A stretch of 64,000 bases of DNA from an uncultured Collinsella sp. (lineage in GTDB: Bacteria; Actinomycetota; Coriobacteriia; Coriobacteriales; Coriobacteriaceae): NCBI GenBank assembly GCA_900544995.1, contig UQXC01000002.1, positions 1-64,000 of the forward strand, in the 5' to 3' direction. Shown piece after piece: positions 27,907 to 35,636 of the stretch. The notes under the pieces are model-generated. The model had not been told where the DNA came from, did no database searches, and worked only from the letters and a program-made list of their open reading frames with translations. A program made the translations under genes and the position numbers. Every line of letters begins with the position of its first letter. Within the stretch, counting starts at the first letter, position 1.

Positions 27907-27971
27907 CTCATTGGGGACAGACTTACATGAGTGCTTTCACGCATTGGGGACAGACTTAGATGAGTGCTTTC
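27907..27971. repeat. REP-like repeats, left end of RAYT1 locus
   Basis: Two tandem copies of a roughly 30-bp unit (27907-27940 and 27942-27971) share CATTGGGGACAGACTTA and ATGAGTGCTTTC, differing mainly at one base. The first copy is a perfect inverted match to 28952-28985 on the other side of the transposase gene. Confidence 0.85.
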
Positions 27972-28028
27972 CAAAGCTCACAGTGCATCGACGAACTCAC
28001 GGCGCTTCGATCGTCACCAGTACGTGCC

Positions 28029-28805
28029 TCACGCCGCCTCGTTCCAGCCCGCGGTGGCCTTGGTTACGCTTGTAGCGCCGATGCCGGTGATACGGGCAAT
28101 TTGCTTGACCGTGAGATGTGCCCGCCTGAGCCTCAGCAGACAGGCATCGCGTTCCGGGCGCGGCAGGACCTTGAGCAGCGCAGGATCTATGCTCGGCAGG
28201 ACTTCGTGCGCAATGGAAAGGGCCTCCTCATCAGGGATCCGCCGGCGTGGAAGAACCTCCACTGACCAAGTGCGCCCGGCAACTTCCTCGAGATGCTCGC
28301 AATAGCAACGGGAGCCTCCGACGATATCGAGCATAGGAGCCGCGTCACAGATGTCAAAGGGATCATAGCCCAGCTGATATGCCTTGTAGCTTGACCAGCG
28401 GTACGCCTCGAGCGAGTCAAGCGCACATTTCACGGGATTGAGATGAATATAGTCGAGCAGCTGCACCGCCTGCGTGTCCGACTCAACCGCGACCCGCGAA
28501 TAGCGATTGTCAAACAGATGTCCCGTTCTCCCCGTTTTCCCATTGAAATACTTAGCATATGCCGTCAGCGCGCACTGCATTGCCTTTGAAAGGTTGTCAA
28601 ATGGGTCATCAACCATCAAATGGAAGTGATTGTCCATAAGGCACCAAGCTAACACCGCCACTTTATGGCGCGTGAACCTGTCCGAGATGTCCGATAAGAA
28701 ACGATATCGGTCAGAGTCATCTTCAAAAATAATCTGTTTAGAGTTACCACGGTCAAAGACGTGGTAATAACCGGTGAGCGAAACGGCGCGGGCACATCGA
28801 GGCAT
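28029..28805 (-). CDS. REP-associated tyrosine transposase (RAYT1)
   Basis: This 258-residue Y1/HUH-family transposase is of the TnpA-REP type. GYYHVFDRGN opens the domain, CLMDNHFHLM is the HUH metal site, and YIHLNPVKCAL holds the probable catalytic tyrosine. The C-terminus adds a helix-turn-helix (LTVKQIARITGIGATSVTKA). The ATG at 28805 has AGGAG five bases upstream. It is bracketed by a perfect 34-bp inverted repeat and lies between rpmB and adhE. RAYTs process REP sequences and often behave as domesticated single-copy genes. Confidence 0.9.
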   Translation of the reverse strand: MPRCARAVSLTGYYHVFDRGNSKQIIFEDDSDRYRFLSDISDRFTRHKVAVLAWCLMDNHFHLMVDDPFDNLSKAMQCALTAYAKYFNGKTGRTGHLFDNRYSRVAVESDTQAVQLLDYIHLNPVKCALDSLEAYRWSSYKAYQLGYDPFDICDAAPMLDIVGGSRCYCEHLEEVAGRTWSVEVLPRRRIPDEEALSIAHEVLPSIDPALLKVLPRPERDACLLRLRRAHLTVKQIARITGIGATSVTKATAGWNEAA

Positions 28806-28934
28806 AATCTCTCCTTTCAAAAACTGAACAGGCAACACCTAAAAGGAGAGAAGGAACGCGAAATGCTGAGCCTGTGATCTATATATATCCAATGAACGGC
28901 AAAAACAGGCCCAGAACGGCAAAATGGCAAAACG

Positions 28935-28985
28935 ATGTCTGTCCCAAATGAGTGAAAGCACTCATGTAAGTCTGTCCCCAATGAG
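28935..28985. repeat. REP-like repeats, right end of RAYT1 locus
   Basis: Positions 28952-28985 are the perfect 34-bp inverted partner of 27907-27940. A degenerate partial copy precedes it at 28935-28951. ATGAGTG-AAAG-CACTCAT (28948-28965) forms a hairpin. Confidence 0.85.
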
Positions 28986-29016
28986 CGGGGCGATGCAGCA
29001 GGCAGATAGTTTTAGT

Positions 29017-29046
29017 TGAAACGGTTCATTTGATTGAAGCGTTTTA
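29017..29046 (+). promoter_or_regulatory. two LacI-type dyads upstream of adhE
   Basis: TGAAACGGTTCA (29017-29028) and TGAAGCGTTTTA (29035-29046) are imperfect dyads with a central CG, 18 bp apart start to start. Both resemble LacI/CcpA-family operators and lie about 50-75 bp upstream of the adhE -10. Confidence 0.4.
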
Positions 29047-29089
29047 GTTTGTCTTTTACGGGAATCTGACCGTTCACCGAATTATTTCT

Positions 29090-29098
29090 TGCTATCAT
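29090..29098 (+). promoter_or_regulatory. extended -10 promoter of adhE
   Basis: TGCTATCAT lies about 40 nt upstream of the adhE ATG. The same nonamer is used by the rpsB promoter. Confidence 0.6.
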
Positions 29099-29138
29099 GC
29101 AAGGCGTAGGGTAAATCTCCGATCGCAAGGAGACACAA

Positions 29139-31787
29139 ATGGTGAAAAAGTCACCGGAAAACACTACTCCCGCAATTGTGGACAACGTAGAGGCGCTTGA
29201 GGCTAAGCTCGCTCAGATGCGAGAGGCCCAGGCGCTTTTTGCTACGTACACGCAGGAGCAGGTCGACAAGATCTTCTATGAGGCCGCCATGGCCGCCAAC
29301 AAGGCTCGTATCCCGTTGGCGAAGTTGGCCATCGAGGAGACCGGCCGCGGCGTTCTTGAGGACAAGGTCATCAAGAACCACTACGCCGCAGAGTACATCT
29401 ACAACGCTTACAAGAACACCAAGACCTGTGGTGTCCTGGAGCGCGACGAGGCTTACGGCATCACCAAGATCGCCGAGCCCATCGGCATCGTGGGCGCCGT
29501 CATCCCGACGACCAACCCCACCTCCACCGCGATCTTCAAGACGCTGATCTGCCTGAAGACCCGCAACGCCATCATCATCTCCCCGCACCCGGCAGCCGCC
29601 AAGTGCACCATCGCCGCCGCCAAGCTCGTGCTTGACGCCGCCGTCAAGGCCGGCGCCCCCGAGGGCATCATCGGCTGGGTCGATGTCCCCTCCATCGAGC
29701 TGACCAACATGGTCATGCGCGACGTCGACATCATCCTCGCCACCGGTGGCCCGGGCATGGTCAAGGCCGCTTACTCCTCGGGCAAGCCCGCCCTGGGCGT
29801 TGGCGCCGGTAACACCCCGGTCGTCATCGACGACACTGCCGACGTGCTGCTCGCCGTCAACTCCATCATCCACTCCAAGACCTTCGACAACGGCATGATC
29901 TGCGCTTCCGAGCAGTCCGTGACCGTCATCGACTCCATCTATGACCAGGTCAAGGCCGAGTTCCAGAAGCGCGGCTGCTACTTCGTCAAGCAGGGTGCCG
30001 AGATGGAGGCCCTGCGTGCCGCCATGTTCAAGAACGGCGCTCTCGATCACCGCATCCCCGGCATGGCCGCCGCCAAGATCGCCGAGCTCGCCGGCATCGA
30101 GGTTCCCGCCAAGACCAAGATCCTGATCGCCGAGGTCACCTCCACCGACCCCGCCAAGGAGGAGTTCTCCCACGAGAAGCTCTCCCCGGTCCTGGCCATG
30201 TACCACGCCAAGGACTTCCAGGAGGCCGTCGACAAGGCCGAGCACCTGGTGCTCGCCGGTGGCCCGGGCCACACCGCCTCCCTGTACGTGCACCCCGCCC
30301 AGGCCGAGAAGATCAGCCTGTTCGAGCACGTCATGAAGGCCTGCCGTATCGTCATCAACACCCCGTCCTCGCACGGTGGCATCGGTGACCTGTACAACTT
30401 TGGCATGAAGCCGTCTCTGACCCTGGGCTGCGGCTCCTGGGGCGGCAACTCCGTCTCCGAGAACGTTGGGGTGAAGCACTTGATCAACGTTAAGACTGTG
30501 GCCGAGCGCCGTGAGAACATGCTGTGGTTCCGCGCTCCCGAGAAGGTCTACTTCAAGAAGGGTTCCACGCCCGTCGCCCTCGACGAGCTGGGCAACGTCA
30601 TGGGCAAGAAGCGCGCCTTCATCGTCACCGACCAGTTCCTCTTCAAGAATGGCAACACCCGCGCCATCGAGGCCAAGCTCGACGAGATGGGCATCGCCCA
30701 CGACTGCTTCTACGACGTCGAGCCCGATCCGTCGCTGCAGTGCGCACGTCGCGGCGCCAAGCAGATGGCTCTCTTTGAGCCGGACGTCATCATCGCCGTC
30801 GGCGGTGGCTCCGCTATGGACGCCGGCAAGATCATGTGGATGATGTACGAGCACCCCGAGTGCAAGTTTGAGGACATGGCCATGGACTTCATGGACATCC
30901 GCAAGCGTATCTTCACCTTCCCCGAGATGGGCAAGAAGGCCTACTTCGTCGCCGTCCCGACCTCTTCGGGTACCGGCTCCGAGTGCACGCCGTTCGCCAT
31001 CATCACCGACAAGGAGACCGGCATCAAGTGGCCGCTCGCCGACTACGCGCTGCTCCCCAACATGGCTATCGTCGACGCCGACAACTGCATGACCGCCCCG
31101 CGCGGCCTGACCGCTGCCTCCGGCATCGACGTCATGACCCACGCCATCGAGTCCTACGTCTCCATCATGGCTTCCGACTACACCAAGGGCCTCTCCGAGC
31201 GCGCTGCCAAGCTCGTCTTCGAGAACCTGCCCTCCAGCTTCACGAACGGCGCCAAGGACCCGCACGCCCGCGAGGAGATGCACAACGCCTCCTGCATGGC
31301 CGGTATGGCCTTCGCCAACGCCTTCCTGGGCCTCAACCACTCCATGGCCCACAAGCTCGGCGCTTTCCATCACCTGCCCCACGGCCTCGCAAACGCTGTC
31401 ATCCTGACCCGCGTCATGCGCTACAACGCCGCCGAGGCTCCCGTCAAGATGGGTACCTTCTCCCAGTATCCTTACCCCAACGCGCTGCACAACTACGCCG
31501 AGATGGCCAAGTACTGCGGCATCGAGGGCAAGGACGACAAGGAGGTCTTCGAGAACTTCATCACGAAGCTCGAAGAGCTCAAGGACTTCATCGGCGTCAA
31601 GAAGACCATCGCCGACTACGGTGTTGACGAGCAGTACTTCCTCGACACCCTCGACGAAATGACCGAGCAGGCATTCAACGACCAGTGCACCGGCGCCAAC
31701 CCGCGCTACCCGCTCATGAGCGAGATCAAGGAGCTCTACCTGGACGCCTACTACGGCCGCGAGCCCCAGGATTACGCCGTCTGCTAG
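29139..31787 (+). CDS. adhE: bifunctional acetaldehyde-CoA / alcohol dehydrogenase
   Basis: This 882-residue AdhE reduces acetyl-CoA to acetaldehyde and then ethanol, regenerating NAD in fermentation. The N-terminal aldehyde dehydrogenase half has the catalytic cysteine in FDNGMICASEQSV (about 250). The C-terminal iron-dependent alcohol dehydrogenase half has GGGSAMDAGKIMW and the metal-ligand stretch LNHSMAHKLGAFHHLPHGLANA. AAGGAG precedes the ATG. Codon use is strongly biased to C/G-ending codons, suggesting high expression. AdhE usually forms spirosome filaments. Confidence 0.97.
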   Translation: MVKKSPENTTPAIVDNVEALEAKLAQMREAQALFATYTQEQVDKIFYEAAMAANKARIPLAKLAIEETGRGVLEDKVIKNHYAAEYIYNAYKNTKTCGVLERDEAYGITKIAEPIGIVGAVIPTTNPTSTAIFKTLICLKTRNAIIISPHPAAAKCTIAAAKLVLDAAVKAGAPEGIIGWVDVPSIELTNMVMRDVDIILATGGPGMVKAAYSSGKPALGVGAGNTPVVIDDTADVLLAVNSIIHSKTFDNGMICASEQSVTVIDSIYDQVKAEFQKRGCYFVKQGAEMEALRAAMFKNGALDHRIPGMAAAKIAELAGIEVPAKTKILIAEVTSTDPAKEEFSHEKLSPVLAMYHAKDFQEAVDKAEHLVLAGGPGHTASLYVHPAQAEKISLFEHVMKACRIVINTPSSHGGIGDLYNFGMKPSLTLGCGSWGGNSVSENVGVKHLINVKTVAERRENMLWFRAPEKVYFKKGSTPVALDELGNVMGKKRAFIVTDQFLFKNGNTRAIEAKLDEMGIAHDCFYDVEPDPSLQCARRGAKQMALFEPDVIIAVGGGSAMDAGKIMWMMYEHPECKFEDMAMDFMDIRKRIFTFPEMGKKAYFVAVPTSSGTGSECTPFAIITDKETGIKWPLADYALLPNMAIVDADNCMTAPRGLTAASGIDVMTHAIESYVSIMASDYTKGLSERAAKLVFENLPSSFTNGAKDPHAREEMHNASCMAGMAFANAFLGLNHSMAHKLGAFHHLPHGLANAVILTRVMRYNAAEAPVKMGTFSQYPYPNALHNYAEMAKYCGIEGKDDKEVFENFITKLEELKDFIGVKKTIADYGVDEQYFLDTLDEMTEQAFNDQCTGANPRYPLMSEIKELYLDAYYGREPQDYAVC

Positions 31788-31804
31788 TTTTAGCACGGTT
31801 TTTA

Positions 31805-31843
31805 ACGGCGGGGGTGCACGGGTGTTTCACACCCCCCCGCCGT
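31805..31843 (+). terminator. GC-rich terminator after adhE
   Basis: CGGCGGGGG pairs with CCCCCGCCG around an 18-nt loop. The downstream tract is only moderately T-rich (TCGCTTCTAT), so some read-through into the next gene is possible. Confidence 0.55.
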
Positions 31844-31875
31844 CGCTTCTATCGCATCGTTGAAAGGATGCAACC

Positions 31876-32640
31876 ATGCTGCTACCCGATTCCAAGACCG
31901 AGCTCGTCCGCCGTGGCAACAAGGTCGTTTACGACCTGGGCGACAAGATTGTCAAGGTCTTTAACGAGACCAAGCCTGTCTCCGACGTGTTCAACGAGGC
32001 TTTGAATCTTGCCCGCATCAATGAGTGCGGCATCCGCAGCCCCAAGGCGCTCGAGGTTTCCCAGCTCGAGAACGCCAACGGCTGGGCGCTCGTGACCGAG
32101 AAGGTTCCGGGCACCACCCTTGCCGAGAAGATGACTGCCGAGCCCCAGCGCTTTGGTGAGTACCTCGAGATGTTCGTCGACCTCCAGATCGAGATCCACG
32201 GCTACACCTCCCCGCTGCTCAACCGTCAGCGCGACAAGTACGCCCGCATGATCGACAGCCTTGATCAGCTCAATGCCACCACGCGCTACAACCTTCAGGA
32301 GCGTCTGGACGGCATGACCAAGGAGTTCAAGGTCTGCCACGGCGACTTCAACCCCTCCAACGTCATCGTCGGCGACGACGGCCAGCTCTATGTGTGCGAC
32401 TGGGCACACGCCACCCAGGGCTCCCCTGCTGCCGACGTTGCCACCACCTACCTGCTCTTTGCCCTCAACAGCAAGGATCAGGCTGAGGCCTACCTGGAGC
32501 TCTACTGCGACCGCGCCGACATGCCCATGCAGGTCGTGCGTCAGTGGACGAGCATCGTCGCCGCTTCCGAGCTCGCTCGTAAGCGCAACGTGAACGATGA
32601 GTTCCTGAAGAACTGGATCGACGTCGTCGATTATCAGTAA
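31876..32640 (+). CDS. phosphotransferase-fold kinase (APH/ChoK family)
   Basis: This 254-residue protein has a kinase-like fold. The catalytic loop is VCHGDFNPSNVIV at about 153-165, and the metal-binding DWAHATQGSPAADVA motif follows. An N-terminal lobe (KVVYDLGDKIVKVFNE) carries the presumed ATP-binding lysine. The family includes aminoglycoside and choline kinases and many uncharacterised members. Nothing shows the substrate, and no resistance context is present. GAAAGGATG precedes the ATG. It may be partly cotranscribed with adhE. Confidence 0.8.
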   Translation: MLLPDSKTELVRRGNKVVYDLGDKIVKVFNETKPVSDVFNEALNLARINECGIRSPKALEVSQLENANGWALVTEKVPGTTLAEKMTAEPQRFGEYLEMFVDLQIEIHGYTSPLLNRQRDKYARMIDSLDQLNATTRYNLQERLDGMTKEFKVCHGDFNPSNVIVGDDGQLYVCDWAHATQGSPAADVATTYLLFALNSKDQAEAYLELYCDRADMPMQVVRQWTSIVAASELARKRNVNDEFLKNWIDVVDYQ

Positions 32641-32677
32641 TATCTGAGCGATTTATTTCGCATCGGAGGCACAAGGG

Positions 32678-32713
32678 AAACCCCGCAGCTCGCATGGGCT
32701 GTGGGGTTTTCCT
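32678..32713 (+). terminator. terminator of the phosphotransferase gene
   Basis: AAACCCCGCAGC pairs with GCTGTGGGGTTT and is followed by TCCTTTT. It faces the proS terminator in a convergent intergenic region. Confidence 0.8.
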
Positions 32714-32739
32714 TTTAGATATCGAGGATGCCACAAGAT

Positions 32740-32790
32740 AAAAGGACGGCCCCGCATCTCCCCGATCTGGAGAAATGCGGGGCCGTCCCG
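32740..32790 (-). terminator. terminator of the proS operon
   Basis: On the minus strand a 14-bp perfect stem (GGACGGCCCCGCAT and complement) ends in TTTTAT. It lies beyond the proS stop. Confidence 0.85.
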
Positions 32791-32818
32791 TATATCGAAC
32801 TACAAGCGAAATCGTCGA

Positions 32819-34540
32819 TTAACGGCGTGCTGCCTTCACAAGCTCGGCGACCTTGGCGACGACCTCGTCGATCGCCACATCCTCGCGCTCGCCCGTGGCA
32901 CGGTCCTTGAGCTCAACGGTGCCATTCTTAAGGCCACGCTTACCCAGAACGACCTGATACGGGAAGCCCATAAGGTCGTTGTCGGCAAACTTAAATCCGG
33001 GACGCTCGTCGCGGTCGTCGACGACGACCTCGATACCCTCGGCGCACAGGCCATCAACGATCTGCTCGCAGACGGTAGCGCACTCCTCCTTCTTGGGATC
33101 GAGCGGAATCACCGCGACCTCGTACGGGGCAACGGAGACCGGCCAGACGATACCGTGCTCGTCGTTGTGCTGCTCCACGACGGCAGCGAGCGAGCGGGAC
33201 ACACCAACGCCGTAGCAGCCCATGATGAGCGGCTTCTCCTTGCCGTCCTCGTCCATAAAGGTGGCACCCATGGCCTCGGAATACTTGGTGCCCAGCTGGA
33301 AGACCTGAGAGACCTCGATGCCGCGGGCAGCGGAGAGCGGCTTGCCGCAGTGCGGGCAGGGGTCGCCGGCGACAACGGTGACCAGATCGGCCCACTCATC
33401 GACGGTAAAGTCGCGCTCGGGGCAGGCACCGGTAAAGTGATAATCGACCTCGTTGGCACCGCAGGCCCACTGCTTGGAATCGCGCAGGCTCTCGTCGCAC
33501 ACCAGACGAATGCCATCGGGCAGGTTAACCGGTCCGATAAAGCCCTTGTGCAGACCGTTCGCCTGAAGCTCCTCGTCGGTCATCATGCGATAGCCCTTGC
33601 CAAAGACGTGCTCGGCCTTGCAATCGTTGAGCTCGTGATCGCCCGGAACAATGGCCACGACCGGCTTGCCCTCGGCGTCGATGAGTGCCAGCGACTTGCG
33701 CGTGCCGTTCTCGGGGAACCCAAAGAACTTAGCAACTGCCTCAATGGTGCCCATGCCCGGAGTCTCAACCTTGGTGAGCGTACCGTCACCAGGACCCTCG
33801 GTCACGACGACCTTGGTGCTTGCCGCCTCGTCATCGGCAGCAAAGCCGCAATCGTCACAGTAGACGAGCGAAGCCTCGCCGGCGTCGGCCAAAGCCATGT
33901 ACTCGACGGAGGTATCGCCACCGATCTCACCGGAGTCGGCAACAACGGGCAGGGCCTTGATATAGCAGCGCTCGCAGATGTTAGCGTAGGCCTGCTTCAT
34001 CTTGTCATACTCCTCCTGCAGGCTCTCCTGCGTGGCGGAGAAGCTGTAGGCGTCCTTCATGATGAACTCGCGACCGCGCATCAGGCCAAAGCGGGGGCGG
34101 AACTCGTCGCGGAACTTATCCTGGATGTGGTAGAGGTTAACGGGTAGCTGCTTGTAGGAGCGCAGCTCATTGCGCACCAGGGCCGTGACGGTCTCCTCGT
34201 GCGTGGGGCCCAGGACGAACTCGCGACCGTGACGGTCGTCAAAGCGCACAAGCTCCTTGCCATAGGCGTCGATGCGGCCGGACTCACGCCACAACTCGGC
34301 ATCGACCATGATAGGCATCATAAGCTCCTGGGCGCCGGCGGCGTCCATCTCGTCGCGCACGATGTTCTCGATCTTGCGAATCGAGCGCCAAGCAAGCGGC
34401 AGGTAGGAATATAGACCGGCGGCCTCCTTGCGGATCATGCCGGCACGGAGCAGCAGACGGTGGCTGGCGAGCTCAGCGTCCGCCGGATCCTCTTTAAGCG
34501 TCGGCGCATAAAGCTTAGACATATACATTGCTCGGGTCAT
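32819..34540 (-). CDS. proS: prolyl-tRNA synthetase
   Basis: This 573-residue bacterial-type class II synthetase has motif 1 and 2 regions (EAAGLYSYLPLAWRSIRKIE and FRDEFRPRFGLMRGREFIMKDAYSF). An insertion editing domain lies between motifs 2 and 3 (roughly 220-400), and a C-terminal anticodon-binding domain follows. The ATG at 34540 has GAGGAG six bases upstream, spanning the ispG stop. It is the last gene of a long operon starting at pyrH or rpsB, an arrangement common in Gram-positives. Confidence 0.97.
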   Translation of the reverse strand: MTRAMYMSKLYAPTLKEDPADAELASHRLLLRAGMIRKEAAGLYSYLPLAWRSIRKIENIVRDEMDAAGAQELMMPIMVDAELWRESGRIDAYGKELVRFDDRHGREFVLGPTHEETVTALVRNELRSYKQLPVNLYHIQDKFRDEFRPRFGLMRGREFIMKDAYSFSATQESLQEEYDKMKQAYANICERCYIKALPVVADSGEIGGDTSVEYMALADAGEASLVYCDDCGFAADDEAASTKVVVTEGPGDGTLTKVETPGMGTIEAVAKFFGFPENGTRKSLALIDAEGKPVVAIVPGDHELNDCKAEHVFGKGYRMMTDEELQANGLHKGFIGPVNLPDGIRLVCDESLRDSKQWACGANEVDYHFTGACPERDFTVDEWADLVTVVAGDPCPHCGKPLSAARGIEVSQVFQLGTKYSEAMGATFMDEDGKEKPLIMGCYGVGVSRSLAAVVEQHNDEHGIVWPVSVAPYEVAVIPLDPKKEECATVCEQIVDGLCAEGIEVVVDDRDERPGFKFADNDLMGFPYQVVLGKRGLKNGTVELKDRATGEREDVAIDEVVAKVAELVKAARR

Positions 34541-35623
34541 TTATTTCTCCTCAATAAGCTTGTCGACCTCGGCCATAAGCGCGTCGACAATTTGGTCCTC
34601 AGCTACTTTACCAATGATCTGGCCATGCGAAAAGAGCAAGGCCTGACCACGTCCGCAAGCAACGCCCAGATCGGCATCAGAAGCCTCGCCGGGGCCATTA
34701 ACGGCACATCCCATCACAGCGATCGAAAGCGGCGCGGAGTAGTTCTTAAGCCGCTCGGTAACCTCCTCGGCAATGGAAATAAGGTTAACCTGGCAGCGGG
34801 CGCATGTGGGGCACGAGACAATCTCGGGGCCACGGCGACGCAGGCCCAACGACTGCAGAATACCCCAGGCAACCGGCGGCTCCTCAACCGGATCGGCTGT
34901 GAGCGACACACGCATGGTGTCGCCAATGCCTTCGGAAAGCAAGATACCCAAGCCTACAGAGCTCTTGATGGTGCCCTGGAGCTTGGTCCCCGCCTCCGTC
35001 ACGCCCAGGTGAAGCGGAACGTGGGGAATCTCACGCGACAGGGCTCGATAGGTATCAAGCGTCGTTTGCACGCTATGGGCCTTGGCCGAAAGCACAATGT
35101 TCGTAAAACCACGGTCCTCAAAGTGCTTGACGAAGCGCTCGCTCGACATCACGAGCTTTTCGGGCTGCGTGAGGTCGTCGCGCTCGGCGATATCCTGCTC
35201 GAGCGAACCGGCATTGACGCCGATACGAATCGCGCACCCAGCGGCGCCCGCGGCATCGATCACAGCATCGACCTTAGCCCAATCGCCGATATTGCCGGGA
35301 TTGATGCGAAGCTTGGCGGCACCAGCCTCGACGGCGCCGATGGCGAGCTTATGGTTAAAGTGAATATCGGCGACGATCGGCACCGGAGACTCGGCACAGA
35401 TGGTGCGGAAACCCTCAAGCGCGGCCTCGGTGGGCACGCTCACACGCACGATATCGCAGCCAGCCTGCGCCAACGCGCACACTTGCGCAAGCGTTGCCTG
35501 GGCGTCAGCGGTATCGGTGCAGGTCATGGATTGGACCACCACCGGCGCGCCGCCACCGATCTGCACACCGCCCACATGCACGGGGCGCGTCAACTCGCGA
35601 GGCAAAGGATGGGATAAAGACAA
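34541..35623 (-). CDS. ispG: 4-hydroxy-3-methylbut-2-enyl diphosphate synthase
   Basis: This roughly 360-residue iron-sulfur enzyme of the MEP isoprenoid pathway has VHVGGVQIGGGAPVVVQSMTCTDT at the N-terminus. SCPTCARCQVNL together with VMGCAVNGPGEA provides the cluster cysteines. The start is taken as TTG at 35623, eight bases after AGGGGAG. No ATG lies near the conserved N-terminus. It follows rseP closely and shares the operon with dxr, another MEP gene. Confidence 0.94.
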   Translation of the reverse strand: MSLSHPLPRELTRPVHVGGVQIGGGAPVVVQSMTCTDTADAQATLAQVCALAQAGCDIVRVSVPTEAALEGFRTICAESPVPIVADIHFNHKLAIGAVEAGAAKLRINPGNIGDWAKVDAVIDAAGAAGCAIRIGVNAGSLEQDIAERDDLTQPEKLVMSSERFVKHFEDRGFTNIVLSAKAHSVQTTLDTYRALSREIPHVPLHLGVTEAGTKLQGTIKSSVGLGILLSEGIGDTMRVSLTADPVEEPPVAWGILQSLGLRRRGPEIVSCPTCARCQVNLISIAEEVTERLKNYSAPLSIAVMGCAVNGPGEASDADLGVACGRGQALLFSHGQIIGKVAEDQIVDALMAEVDKLIEEK

Positions 35624-35636
35624 TCCAAACACTCCC

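Noticed and set aside
27907..27971. possible CRISPR fragment because of two tandem repeats
   Set aside because: The units are adjacent without spacers, number only two, and pair with inverted copies around a transposase, which fits REP elements.
28029..28805. ordinary IS200/IS605 insertion sequence
   Set aside because: The protein is longer, has a C-terminal helix-turn-helix, and is bordered by REP-like inverted repeats, matching RAYT rather than IS200 TnpA.
29151..31796. 881-codon open frame antisense to adhE
   Set aside because: It mirrors the biased C/G-ending codons of adhE, has a Leu/Val/Gly/Asp-repetitive composition and no domain, so it is a shadow frame.
31876..32640. aminoglycoside resistance gene
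   Set aside because: The kinase fold is shared by many metabolic kinases, the composition matches the neighbours, and there is no mobile or resistance context.
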